From: Acidobacteriota bacterium | GTDB taxonomy: Bacteria > Acidobacteriota > Terriglobia > Terriglobales > Acidobacteriaceae | DNA length: 6,166 nucleotides | Direction: 5' to 3' | Assembly: GCA_021781255.1 (NCBI GenBank) | Contig: JAJXXG010000226.1 | Location: forward strand, 1-6,166 | Part shown: positions 1 to 6,166 of the stretch, in pieces | Numbering within the stretch: the first letter of the stretch is position 1 | How the letters are laid out: the number at the start of each line of letters is the position of its first letter | Position numbers and translations under genes: made by a program | Notes under the pieces: generated by a model | The model's input: the letters and a program-made list of their open reading frames with translations, nothing else | What the model was told of the DNA's origin: nothing | Databases searched by the model: none

Positions 1-1
1 A

Positions 2-721
2 CTGATTGAGTTGAAGATGCGTGGGGTTCGTGTGGAGGCTGCTGCGCGGTTCTTCGAAGAAGCGATCGGCCGCGTACAAGTCAATGAAATCCGCCCCGAT
101 TGGTTTGTTTTCTCAAGCGGATTTGAAAACGGACGGGGCAAGCGGCTGATCAAGCGCTGCTTCGACTTGATGATGGCGGCGCCGATGCTCATAATGGCGG
201 CGCCAGTCATGCTTCTGGCAGCCGTAGTCATATTGATCGAAAACAAGGGCCCGATCCTCTTTTGCCAGGATCGAGTGGGACTATACGGAAGAGTGTTTCG
301 GATCTTCAAGTTTCGAACGATGGTGGGAACGCCACCGGATGCCGCACCTCAATGGACGTCGAACAATGACAAGCGGATCACGAAGGTCGGACAGCTGATG
401 CGAACTTTTCGGATCGACGAACTGCCACAGCTCCTGAACGTTTTGCGCGGCGATATGAGCCTTGTGGGACCACGTCCTGAGCAGCCGTATTTCTGCGCGA
501 TACTTGCGCAGAACATTCCCTATTATCACCAGCGGCATACGATTCCGCCGGGACTGACCGGGTGGGCACAGGTGCGCTATCGCTATGGCGCTACGATCGA
601 AGAATCGAATCGAAAGCTGGAGTTCGACCTGTTTTATGTAAAGCATCTCTCCATATGGCTCGATCTCGCGATCCTCTTCGAGACGCTGAAGGTGGTACTT
701 GTGGGCCGTGGCGCAAAGTGA
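2..721 (+). CDS. Polyprenyl glycosylphosphotransferase (initiating sugar transferase), 3' part
   Basis: This is a bacterial sugar transferase (WcaJ/PglC-like catalytic domain). The family moves a sugar-1-phosphate from a nucleotide sugar to undecaprenyl phosphate at the inner membrane, the first step of EPS or O-antigen repeat synthesis. The frame is open to the left edge (it reads LIELKMRGVRVE from base 2), so the gene is partial. A TTG at 11 is only an internal codon. The first ~45 residues match the end of the N-terminal Rossmann-like domain of long transferases (RPDWFVFSSGF). Next come KRCFDLMMAAP and a hydrophobic helix (about 155-235), then FCQDRVG, FKFRTM, the catalytic Asp-Glu pair in RIDELPQ (D 416-418, E 419-421), SLVGPRPE and PPGLTGWAQV. 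The end, VVLVGRGAK, is typical, so the C-terminus is complete. The long form with this N-terminal remnant resembles the subfamily found with PEP-CTERM/exosortase loci; that link is inference. The gene converges on the minus-strand operon. Confidence 0.93.
   Translation: MIELKMRGVRVEAAARFFEEAIGRVQVNEIRPDWFVFSSGFENGRGKRLIKRCFDLMMAAPMLIMAAPVMLLAAVVILIENKGPILFCQDRVGLYGRVFRIFKFRTMVGTPPDAAPQWTSNNDKRITKVGQLMRTFRIDELPQLLNVLRGDMSLVGPRPEQPYFCAILAQNIPYYHQRHTIPPGLTGWAQVRYRYGATIEESNRKLEFDLFYVKHLSIWLDLAILFETLKVVLVGRGAK
173..204 (+). repeat. Short in-frame direct repeat in the membrane helix
   Basis: The 11-mer atggcggcgcc occurs at 173-183 and again at 194-204, exactly 21 bases (7 codons) apart. It encodes MAAP twice (MAAPMLIMAAPVML) inside the single hydrophobic helix of the sugar transferase. 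It may be a small in-frame duplication or simply recurrent small-residue coding. The protein frame is not disturbed. Confidence 0.5.
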
Positions 722-747
722 TTCAGCCTGTTGCGATGGTGCGAGCC

Positions 748-762
748 ACACTTCTTGAGTGT
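748..762 (+). terminator. Weak hairpin after sugar transferase (doubtful terminator)
   Basis: ACACT (748-752) pairs with AGTGT (758-762), and the stem can be extended inward by a T-G wobble. It begins 27 bases past the sugar transferase stop. The stem is short, AT-mixed and followed by aatgatgg rather than a T-run, so intrinsic termination here is doubtful. Confidence 0.15.
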
Positions 763-894
763 AATGATGGCGCCACCGCCCCCGAACCCGTTCCGCCACA
801 TTTCCACAAGTTCGCGTGCAGCCTGACTTCACAATGCATTCCTGGCGGTTGAGAGGACGGAAGACCGACCCGCTAGCCAGAGAGGCACCGGCGA

Positions 895-912
895 GTGTCC
901 GGAAAAGGACGC
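895..912. terminator. Small hairpin just past the formyltransferase stop (doubtful terminator)
   Basis: GTGTCC (895-900) and GGACGC (907-912) form a 6-bp stem with one G-T wobble around a GGAAAA loop. It starts 5 bases beyond the minus-strand formyltransferase stop, which is a plausible place for a 3'-end structure. There is no T-run on either side, so it could stabilise an mRNA end rather than terminate transcription. Confidence 0.2.
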
Positions 913-916
913 CAGC

Positions 917-1702
917 TTAGATCGCGCGCAACCCTCTCTTACGAAAGATGCGCATCTGATCTGGCGTTGGGAATGTGAAGTAGCTGGGTTCCTGCGCGGC
1001 GACGAGTGGAGAGGGAGCCGAGCCCTCTGCAAACTGCCTGAGCAATTGCTGCATGGCGCGCGCCCCTTGGCGCTTTGAGCGGCGGATCAACTCATGCATC
1101 GATTCCCCTGAATTAATTGCAATGGAGCTCTGATACAGTATGTTGCCTTCGTCCAGTTTTTCTGCCATGGTGTGGATGGTCAGGCCCACTGAGTTCTCGC
1201 CGTGAAACATCTGCCAAAAGGTAGGCATCATCCCCTTGTAGCGTGGCAAAGGAGCATGATGAATGTTGAGGGCGGCCTGGGTGGGAAGGTTAAGCAATGC
1301 TACTTTTAGAATGAACGGGCAGGCCACTGAGACGAGCACATCTGGGCGGTGGCCGGAGATGCGCTTCACGTTTTCCGGGCGGTTAGGGTTTTCGATGCGG
1401 AAATAAGGAATTCGATTGCGGGTTGCCACGTCTTTGATGGAGTGATGAGTGCGGGTCATGCGGCCGAAGCCTGTATTTGCAAGCAGTCTCTCCCGGAGTT
1501 GCAGGCAAAGGAGCTTGGAGAATCCGGCAGGTCCATACAGTGAAAGGAGTTCACCGAGCAACTTGCTGCGTCTTCGGTTGCCCATGGATCGACAGGCGAA
1601 GATGCCGGTAACCTCAATGGGCTCGAGGTCGAGAGCAAAGTAGCTGTCAAAGAATGGAAGAATATAGAGCGGGTCCTCCTGAGTGAGAAAAGTAACTCGC
1701 AT
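917..1702 (-). CDS. Formyltransferase family protein (probable sugar N-formyltransferase)
   Basis: The 261-residue protein carries the formyl_transferase fold shared by methionyl-tRNA formyltransferase, GAR transformylase and nucleotide-sugar N-formyltransferases, all of which use N10-formyl-tetrahydrofolate. The catalytic Asn-His-Asp set is present: N146 and H148 in LNIHHAPLPRYKG, and D184 in EKLDEGNILY. The His-Asp spacing of 36 equals that of E. coli Fmt. The N-terminus MRVTFLTQEDPLYILPFF begins a Rossmann-like strand. The protein is shorter than Fmt (about 315) and appears to lack its C-terminal tRNA-binding barrel, and it sits among EPS glycosyltransferases. I therefore infer N-formylation of an amino sugar, although the substrate is unknown. 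The loop reads HHAPLP where the family usually has HPSLLP or similar. The ATG at 1702-1700 directly follows the TAA of the upstream GT2 frame, with AAGGAG 10 bases before it, and both support this start. It is the last gene of the minus-strand run. Confidence 0.88.
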   Translation of the reverse strand: MRVTFLTQEDPLYILPFFDSYFALDLEPIEVTGIFACRSMGNRRRSKLLGELLSLYGPAGFSKLLCLQLRERLLANTGFGRMTRTHHSIKDVATRNRIPYFRIENPNRPENVKRISGHRPDVLVSVACPFILKVALLNLPTQAALNIHHAPLPRYKGMMPTFWQMFHGENSVGLTIHTMAEKLDEGNILYQSSIAINSGESMHELIRRSKRQGARAMQQLLRQFAEGSAPSPLVAAQEPSYFTFPTPDQMRIFRKRGLRAI

Positions 1703-1712
1703 TTAGATCTTT

Positions 1713-1718
1713 CTCCTT
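1713..1718 (-). promoter_or_regulatory. Ribosome binding site of the formyltransferase
   Basis: AAGGAG reads on the minus strand from 1718 to 1713, 10 bases before the ATG at 1702-1700. It lies inside the last codons of the GT2 frame. It matters because the upstream frame is interrupted by a stop at 2444-2446: with its own strong Shine-Dalgarno, the formyltransferase need not depend on ribosomes finishing the GT2. Confidence 0.65.
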
Positions 1719-2443
1719 GACGGTTGCCAAACGCTAAACTGACGACCACGAACAACGGACAACATTCCCAGGAGGAATGCACAGTTGATGGTGCAGAAGT
1801 AGAGCGGTAGGCTCAACAGGCGGGAGCGCCTGAGGGCCGGCACCATCAAAGACAGCAGAGCGAAGCTATAGAAGGCGACCTGTACCAGAAGGAGACGTAC
1901 ACACAAAGGATTGTCTCCGAGCAAAGCGCAACCGGCAAGCAAGGACATGAGGAATAGGGGGATGCACCAGCGAACGACCTTGTGACTCAAAATCTGGAAG
2001 GCAAGCCATGGATGCCGAAAAGGGTTGAGAAGAGAAGGGACAGAGAGGAGGCCTTTCATGCCGCGCGTTGCAACGCGCACACGCATTCTAAATTCATCGC
2101 CCGCTGTGCGCGTTGACTCCTCCCACGCCTGTGCGCGTTCCTGAAAGGCAACGCAATGATGTTGGAGGAGTACGTGTAGCGGCTGCACCAGGTCGCTGAT
2201 GATCTCGGCCCGCAGCTCTGTATATAAATCGCGACGCACGGCGTAGATGCAGCCGCAGCAACCGGTGAGCGTGTTGATCCTCCATTGCCTGCGCTTGATC
2301 CAGTTTTCAAGGTTCCAGAAAGAAGCCGATCCTGACCCGGCGGGAGAACTTTCGGTGGGGTCGTAGTAGTCATATCGTCCGCTGGCGGCGCCGATTCCCG
2401 GATCGCAAAACGCACCTGCGAGATAGCGGAGCGCCTGGGAATC

Positions 2444-2446
2444 CTA
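2444..2446 (-). other. In-frame amber codon splitting the GT2 gene
   Basis: The plus strand reads cta, giving TAG on the minus strand between ACA-GTG and GAT-TCC-CAG. In related GT2 enzymes the SDAxT motif is commonly followed by an aromatic residue (pattern like SDANTxY), so a Tyr codon (TAC or TAT) changed at its third base is the simplest origin. Reading frame and conservation continue undisturbed on both sides, which makes an indel or a gene boundary unlikely. Confidence 0.85.
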
Positions 2447-2861
2447 CACTGTGGTGGCGTCTGAGAAGATCAGGAGGGGATTGCACGCGTGCTGCGCAGC
2501 CGCGTTCTGCGCGTTGGTCTTGCCGAGCCTGTCTTCGACTCGTACGAGCAGCACGCCGCGCCCGGCAAACTCGCGCACAATGTCATCTGTGCCGTCGGTG
2601 GATCCGTCGGAAGCGACGATGATCTGGAGTTTTTCCTGCGGGTAATCCAGCTTCAGCGTTTCTTCGAGTTTCCGGCGGATACTCGCCGACTCATTATGTG
2701 CGGCAATAATCATGCTCAAGAAGGGCTCGTCAGATTCCGGGCACGCGCGTGGCGATCGCACGGCAGAGATCAGCCAAAGTGCGAGAGGATATCCGATGTA
2801 AGCGTATCCGAAGCCTGCCACGCCGAGAGCGATGAGCGCCACGCCCGCCGAGGCCACAGGG

Positions 2862-4085
2862 TCACTTGCCGCGAAGAGTTGAATCATAGACCCCTTCCAG
2901 TTGTGCGATCATGCGTGTCAAGCTGAACATCTCCTCAACGCGATGAAAAGCAGCCCGAGACATTTTGCTGGCTAGAGTCTCGGATCCGAGCAAAGCCGAT
3001 ACTTTGTTGGCCGCCTCTTTTGCGTCACCAACTTCGACGAGGAAGCCGGTTTCTCCGTCGACGACCACCTCGGCCGTTCCGCCTGCCCTGGTTGCGACCA
3101 CTGGCCTTGAGGTGGACATTGCCTCCAGCAATACATTGGGAAGACCTTCTGTCCGTGAGAGCAGGCAGACAACAGAAGCGAGCCGATAAAGAGGCGCGAT
3201 GGAAGAACAATCGCCCAGAAAGTGAAAGCAGTGATCGATTCCAAGTGCCTTACGTCGGCTAATCAGCGAGAAGAACAGCTTGGAGTTGGCGCACGCGCCG
3301 GCGACGAGAAAGTGCGCATCGGGGTGCACCGCATGCACGAGCGCTGCGCACTGGAGGAATTCCGGGTGGCCCTTCCAGGGTAAGATGTTTGCCACTTTGA
3401 CCACGACTGGAGCGGCAGGCGGAATGTTCAAACGCATGCGCAGTTGGAACACCTGATCGTCAGTGACTTCAGGCAATGGTGCGACGCCCGTGTACAAAGT
3501 GGTGACGCGGCTCGGAAGCATGCGGTCTTGGCGAATGACAAAGTCGCGGACTGCGTCTGAAACTGTAAGAACGCGATCACACATGCGACCAGCGTAAGGG
3601 TAGGCGAGGCGGTGCTTGATGGAACGCAGAAGGCCCATGTCGCGCCTGCTGGAGATCAGAACCCTCGCTCCGAACAACTTTGCCACGAGGCCTCCCCACA
3701 GGTCGGCCGTCTCAAAGAAAGTATGGACGATGTCGATTTGTCCGTCGCGAATGATGCGCCCGAGTTGAAGAGCGCAATAGACTGCGCGCGGATTATAGGT
3801 GCGCATGAGGGGAATGACCTCGACGGGCACAGGTAGCAGTCTTTCAACGTCCGGATGTACATTGTCTCGCAAGGTGACGACTCTGCATTGAAACCGGGCG
3901 GGCAGGTGTCGCACAATCTGCATCATGGCGCGTTCACCGCCTCCAAGCGCAGAGAGTTGATCGATCAGGAACAAGATGCGAATCTGCTTTTCGACGGAGG
4001 GCCGCGGCTGAGGGAGGCCGAACGCGTGCGGACCATCTGCATCGAAAGACAGAGCCGTGGCCGTTACAGTTGCTTGCGCGCTCAT
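2862..4085 (-). CDS. GT4-family glycosyltransferase (glycosyl transferases group 1)
   Basis: This 407-residue GT-B enzyme probably adds one sugar to the lipid-linked repeat unit at the cytoplasmic face of the membrane. The N-terminal domain opens with RILFLIDQLSALGGGER (GGGER 48-52), typical of GT4 acceptor domains. The C-terminal donor domain has VVVKVANILPWKGH (K238), FHFLGDCSSIAPLYRLASV and the E-x7-E motif in RTEGLPNVLLEAM (E313, E321), followed by RPVVATRAGGTAEVVVDGETGFLV. The length is normal. About 34 residues rich in Ala, Thr and Pro precede the first strand, which is longer than usual, but no better start codon is visible. The ATG at 4085-4083 overlaps the stop of the upstream membrane protein as ATGA and has AGGAG 10 bases before it. 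The same frame stays open up to 4859, but that extension overlaps the upstream gene out of frame and does not look like protein. The donor sugar cannot be read from sequence. Confidence 0.93.
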   Translation of the reverse strand: MSAQATVTATALSFDADGPHAFGLPQPRPSVEKQIRILFLIDQLSALGGGERAMMQIVRHLPARFQCRVVTLRDNVHPDVERLLPVPVEVIPLMRTYNPRAVYCALQLGRIIRDGQIDIVHTFFETADLWGGLVAKLFGARVLISSRRDMGLLRSIKHRLAYPYAGRMCDRVLTVSDAVRDFVIRQDRMLPSRVTTLYTGVAPLPEVTDDQVFQLRMRLNIPPAAPVVVKVANILPWKGHPEFLQCAALVHAVHPDAHFLVAGACANSKLFFSLISRRKALGIDHCFHFLGDCSSIAPLYRLASVVCLLSRTEGLPNVLLEAMSTSRPVVATRAGGTAEVVVDGETGFLVEVGDAKEAANKVSALLGSETLASKMSRAAFHRVEEMFSLTRMIAQLEGVYDSTLRGK

Positions 4086-5482
4086 GCTCTCACAACTCCT
4101 GGTCGCGCCGCGATGCGGGCATCGATCATCTCGACGCTGTGCGGATCTTCGCCAAACGCGCTCTCCACGAGTGAAGCGGTGCGTTCGTGCTCGATCGTGG
4201 CCGCGCGGCACACGAAGCCGAGAAGCGTCCACATGTATGCGGTGATTTGCTGGTACATCCAGCGGTCGCCAAAAAAGTTGACAGCGACCGCGCACGCGAT
4301 CAGCCCGGCAAGACCGAGGCCGAGGCTCTGGAAGAACGGATCCTGGCTCGATCCGGACAGATGCATTCCCTCCCGGAATATTAACCAAAGCAGGTAGAGA
4401 AACAGGCCCAGGCCGACGAAGCCGGTCTCTACCGTGACCTTCACGAAGTAATTGTGCGTGTCTGTGTAGTCGGAGCTGCGGGCGAGGAACCGGTAGGTGT
4501 CGAACCCTGTGCCCAGAATCGGGTGCTGCGGAATGATCGTGAATGCGTCCTCCCAAAGTTGCAGGCGCTCGTTTGCCGAGCTTTCCACTTCCTGCCCGTC
4601 GTACGTCATGAGAACGCGCTCGCGAACAGCATCGGGCACGATGGTCTGCCAGGTAGTCAGCAGGATCGCAACAACGACGAGGTACTTGCGGTGTTTCGCG
4701 AGACCGAGAAAGATGAGCCCCACGATGATGCCCACGTACGCTCCCCGAGAGAAGCATAGGAGTACGCAATAGCCTGCGAGGACGATCGACGCGTAGACCA
4801 TTAGCTTGTACCCAATGGAGCGAAAAGCGTTCAAGAAAGCCAGAAGGAACGTCAGCCATTCAGCCATGAAAGCCGCCAGACCGTTTTGGCCCGCATAACC
4901 GAAGACTCCGGCATAGCGAAGCTGATTTGAGAAGTGACTGAGGTCTCTATCGGATACTGTGTGATAGAAGCCGAGATTGGCACGCAGGATCGTAATCATC
5001 ATCAGCGCAAACAGTATTTTCATCTGTTTCACATCTTTGACTACGGCCGTAACGACGATGAATAGGAGAGGCATTTCGACCGTGTTCTTCCACACATCGA
5101 ACCGGCTGTCTGAAGGAAGGATGGGCAATGGCAGATGGCACATAAGGGACCCACACCACAGCATCGCGTAGAGGAAGATGCAGAAGAAGAGAAGGACGCG
5201 ATTTAACCGAGTGGCGAGAAAAACAGCGGTGCCATCCCGATGCAGAAAGAGTCCCAGAAGCACGGAGATGAGCAACGCATCAACCAGCTTGTCGCCGAAT
5301 GGAAAGACGTGTAACTGGTAGCGAAGTGTCTGAAGAGGCATGAGCGGGATGAGGATATAGAGGCCGAGAATGGGCCGCCAGAAGATGGCGAGCGGTATGA
5401 CGCAGGCAGCAATCAGATAGACGCACAGCGATGTGAGGCCGAAGCCGCCAAATGAGATAAGAGCTAGTGCTGGGGTAAACAT
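4082..5482 (-). CDS. O-antigen ligase / Wzy-type polymerase family membrane protein
   Basis: The 466-residue protein has roughly 10-13 predicted membrane helices and the Wzy_C (O-antigen ligase) signature. Visible landmarks are FSRGAYVGI (245-251), ERLQLWEDAF with IIPQHPILGTGFDTYRF (G324, G326, Y330), and the periplasmic loop end TDTHNYFVKVTVETGFVGLGLF (H343, E352), followed by the last helices (about 385-428). Members either polymerise lipid-linked repeat units in the periplasm or ligate glycan to an acceptor. Next to an initiating transferase and several glycosyltransferases, polymerisation of EPS repeats is the better guess, but Wzy and WaaL types cannot be separated by motif alone. About 38 hydrophilic residues follow the last helix, and their coding end overlaps the next gene by 4 bases. 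The ATG at 5482-5480 has AAGGGGGAG just upstream and overlaps the preceding gene by 19 bases, which points to translational coupling. Confidence 0.9.
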   Translation of the reverse strand: MFTPALALISFGGFGLTSLCVYLIAACVIPLAIFWRPILGLYILIPLMPLQTLRYQLHVFPFGDKLVDALLISVLLGLFLHRDGTAVFLATRLNRVLLFFCIFLYAMLWCGSLMCHLPLPILPSDSRFDVWKNTVEMPLLFIVVTAVVKDVKQMKILFALMMITILRANLGFYHTVSDRDLSHFSNQLRYAGVFGYAGQNGLAAFMAEWLTFLLAFLNAFRSIGYKLMVYASIVLAGYCVLLCFSRGAYVGIIVGLIFLGLAKHRKYLVVVAILLTTWQTIVPDAVRERVLMTYDGQEVESSANERLQLWEDAFTIIPQHPILGTGFDTYRFLARSSDYTDTHNYFVKVTVETGFVGLGLFLYLLWLIFREGMHLSGSSQDPFFQSLGLGLAGLIACAVAVNFFGDRWMYQQITAYMWTLLGFVCRAATIEHERTASLVESAFGEDPHSVEMIDARIAARPGVVRA

Positions 5483-6166
5483 GGCTCCCCCTTGACTGGA
5501 CGCGGCGCGATTTGTCTGCGAGTGATGCGATTGTGAATTTCGAAAAGTTGCGAGACGCGCGAATCCCAGTCGAAGTCGCGGCGGGCCCTGGCGAGTCCGG
5601 CGCTGCCCATGCGAGCACGAAGCTCAGGGTTGCACAGCAAGAGGAGGAGTTGTTCGGCCGCACGGGCAGAGTTTCCGGGCTCGCAGAGTATTCCGGTTTC
5701 CCCGTCGAGAATGGACTGCGTTGTTCCTCCAGATCGTCCTCCAATGACCGGTTTCCCGGCTGAATTGGCCTCAATGAAAACCATTCCGAAAGACTCAACA
5801 TCGCCGGTATCGTCTTCCTGATTGATCATGCAAAAGATGTCGGCGGCACGATAGTAATCGCCGATCTCCGCGTGAGGCACATCGCCCACGAAAAAGACGC
5901 GGCCGATAACACCCAGTTGCGCTGCAAGCTCCTGCAGACGGGCGCGCTCCGGGCCGTCGCCCACAATCATATAGTGCAGGTTCGGCAGCTGTTTGAGCAC
6001 CGCCGGGAGGCTGCGCAGGACTGTTTCGTGCCCCTTCTTCTTGACGAGCCGCCCTACGGTCACGATCACCGGATCGTCGCCGAGGGAAAACTTCGAACGA
6101 ATCCACTCGGGACGCGGACCGGGAGAAAACGCCTTGACATCCACGCCTGGCGTAATCATCGTTACG
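5464..6166 (-). CDS. GT4-family glycosyltransferase, C-terminal part (cut by right edge)
   Basis: This is the donor-binding half of a GT-B, GT4-family glycosyltransferase. The frame is open to the right edge: codons for V and T precede the Met at 6159-6157, which sits in the usual linker pattern (V-x-x-I-x-PGVD-x-x-xF) and is internal, not a start. The N-terminal acceptor domain therefore lies outside the window. Numbered from that Met, the motifs are VIVTVGRLVKKKGHE (R37 and the Lys cluster 40-42), LHYMIVGDGPER, VFFVGDVPHAEIGDYYRAADIF, and the E-x7-E motif in DVESFGMVFIEA (E122, E130), then GKPVIGGRSGGTTQSILDGETGILCEP. The C-terminus is complete, ending in a TAG at 5466-5464 that overlaps the start of the polymerase gene. 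It is the most upstream visible gene of the minus-strand operon. The motif set resembles PimB-like mannosyltransferases and many EPS enzymes, so the sugar specificity is unknown. Confidence 0.93.
   Translation of the reverse strand, partial: VTMITPGVDVKAFSPGPRPEWIRSKFSLGDDPVIVTVGRLVKKKGHETVLRSLPAVLKQLPNLHYMIVGDGPERARLQELAAQLGVIGRVFFVGDVPHAEIGDYYRAADIFCMINQEDDTGDVESFGMVFIEANSAGKPVIGGRSGGTTQSILDGETGILCEPGNSARAAEQLLLLLCNPELRARMGSAGLARARRDFDWDSRVSQLFEIHNRITRRQIAPRPVKGEPCLPQH

Larger units (their letters stand above)
722..916. other. Non-coding gap between convergent genes
   Basis: These 195 bases separate the stop of the sugar transferase (719-721) from the stop of the formyltransferase (917-919). 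I see no conserved reading frame and no tRNA-like fold. A bidirectional terminator would be expected here, but there is no GC-rich stem followed by a T-run on either strand. Only weak hairpins are visible (748-762 and 895-912, listed separately). A pairing of ctggc (842-846) with gccag (876-880) could enclose a small cgg/ccg stem, but it is interrupted. Confidence 0.6.
1703..2887 (-). pseudogene. GT2 membrane glycosyltransferase, interrupted by an in-frame TAG
   Basis: This is a family 2 glycosyltransferase of 394 codons plus stop, read in one frame with a single amber codon (codon 148, 2446-2444). Before the stop: an N-terminal membrane segment (about 13-43), then FLSMIIAAHNES, VASDGSTDGT (D94) and IFSDATTV (D143, the metal-binding Asp). 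After the stop, in the same frame: LRYLAGAFCDPGIGAASGRYDYYDP, TGCCGCIYAVRRDLY, IISDLVQPL (D232, likely the catalytic base region), WEESTRTAGDEFRMRVRVATRGM, LNPFRHPWLAFQILSHKVVRW, and hydrophobic C-terminal helices (about 305-380). I checked every codon from 2443 to 2240 and found no other stop. The 147-residue upstream piece lacks D232 and the C-terminal membrane part, so it should be inactive alone. The piece from the GTG at 2239 lacks the nucleotide-binding half. The ATG at 2887-2885 follows GGAAGGGG and overlaps the previous gene by 26 bases. If the TAG is an error or is read through, the gene is intact. Confidence 0.87.

Noticed and set aside
281..832. 183-codon minus-strand frame opposite the sugar transferase
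   Set aside because: It lies antisense to strongly conserved catalytic motifs of the transferase, and its own product shows no family pattern.
562..852. Plus-strand frame running from the sugar transferase into the gap
   Set aside because: Most of it overlaps the transferase in another frame, and the part in the gap has no supporting motif or ribosome binding site.
1703..2239. Separate small membrane protein starting at the GTG at 2239
   Set aside because: The frame and family conservation continue upstream of this GTG to 2443. It is the 3' part of the interrupted GT2, and I see no reason to regard it as an independent gene.
2056..2415. 119-codon minus-strand frame within the GT2 region
   Set aside because: It is in a different frame from the conserved GT2 sequence, which reads without interruption through this stretch, so no frameshift is needed and this frame is a shadow.
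2489..2926. 145-codon plus-strand frame opposite the GT2 start
   Set aside because: It is antisense to the nucleotide-binding half of the GT2 and has no recognisable motif.
4086..4859. Upstream extension of the second GT4 frame, giving a 665-residue open frame
   Set aside because: The added part is Arg/Pro/His-rich, has no recognisable domain and lies out of frame over the clear O-antigen ligase gene on the same strand. It is an overlap shadow of a GC-rich coding region.

Overview
The window is a piece of a cell-surface or exopolysaccharide (EPS) assembly locus. It holds six genes in two convergent groups. The base composition is moderately GC-rich. Gene content and protein style (a polyprenyl-phosphate sugar transferase of the type found beside PEP-CTERM/exosortase systems, a GT2 with an SHKVxRW segment, tightly overlapping GT4 genes) suggest a Gram-negative environmental bacterium. 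Acidobacteriota (Terriglobia-like) is my best guess, held with low to moderate confidence because there is no rRNA or other taxonomic marker here.

Layout. Positions 1-721 (+) are the 3' end of a polyprenyl glycosylphosphotransferase, the initiating sugar transferase, whose 5' end lies left of the window. Positions 722-916 are a short non-coding gap between convergent genes, with only weak hairpins. Positions 917-6166 (read on the minus strand, right to left) form one compact run of five genes: a GT4 glycosyltransferase cut by the right edge, an O-antigen ligase/Wzy-type polymerase, a second GT4 glycosyltransferase, a GT2 membrane glycosyltransferase, and a formyltransferase. The junctions are a 19-bp overlap, a 4-bp ATGA overlap, a 26-bp overlap, and a TAA directly abutting ATG. 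The five genes therefore look like one translationally coupled operon whose promoter lies beyond the right edge.

How the genes fit together (inference). The initiating transferase loads a sugar phosphate on undecaprenyl phosphate. The GT4 and GT2 enzymes extend the repeat unit. The formyltransferase probably N-formylates an amino sugar of that unit. The Wzy/WaaL-type membrane protein polymerises or ligates the product. No flippase (Wzx), chain-length regulator (Wzz) or export protein is visible.

The main oddity is in the GT2 gene. It reads as one continuous, well-conserved frame over 1703-2887, interrupted by a single in-frame TAG at 2444-2446. The stop falls just after the SDATTV motif, where related enzymes often have a Tyr or similar residue. 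This is a nonsense mutation, a base error, or amber readthrough. I found no RNA gene, CRISPR array, insertion sequence or clearly new system in this window.
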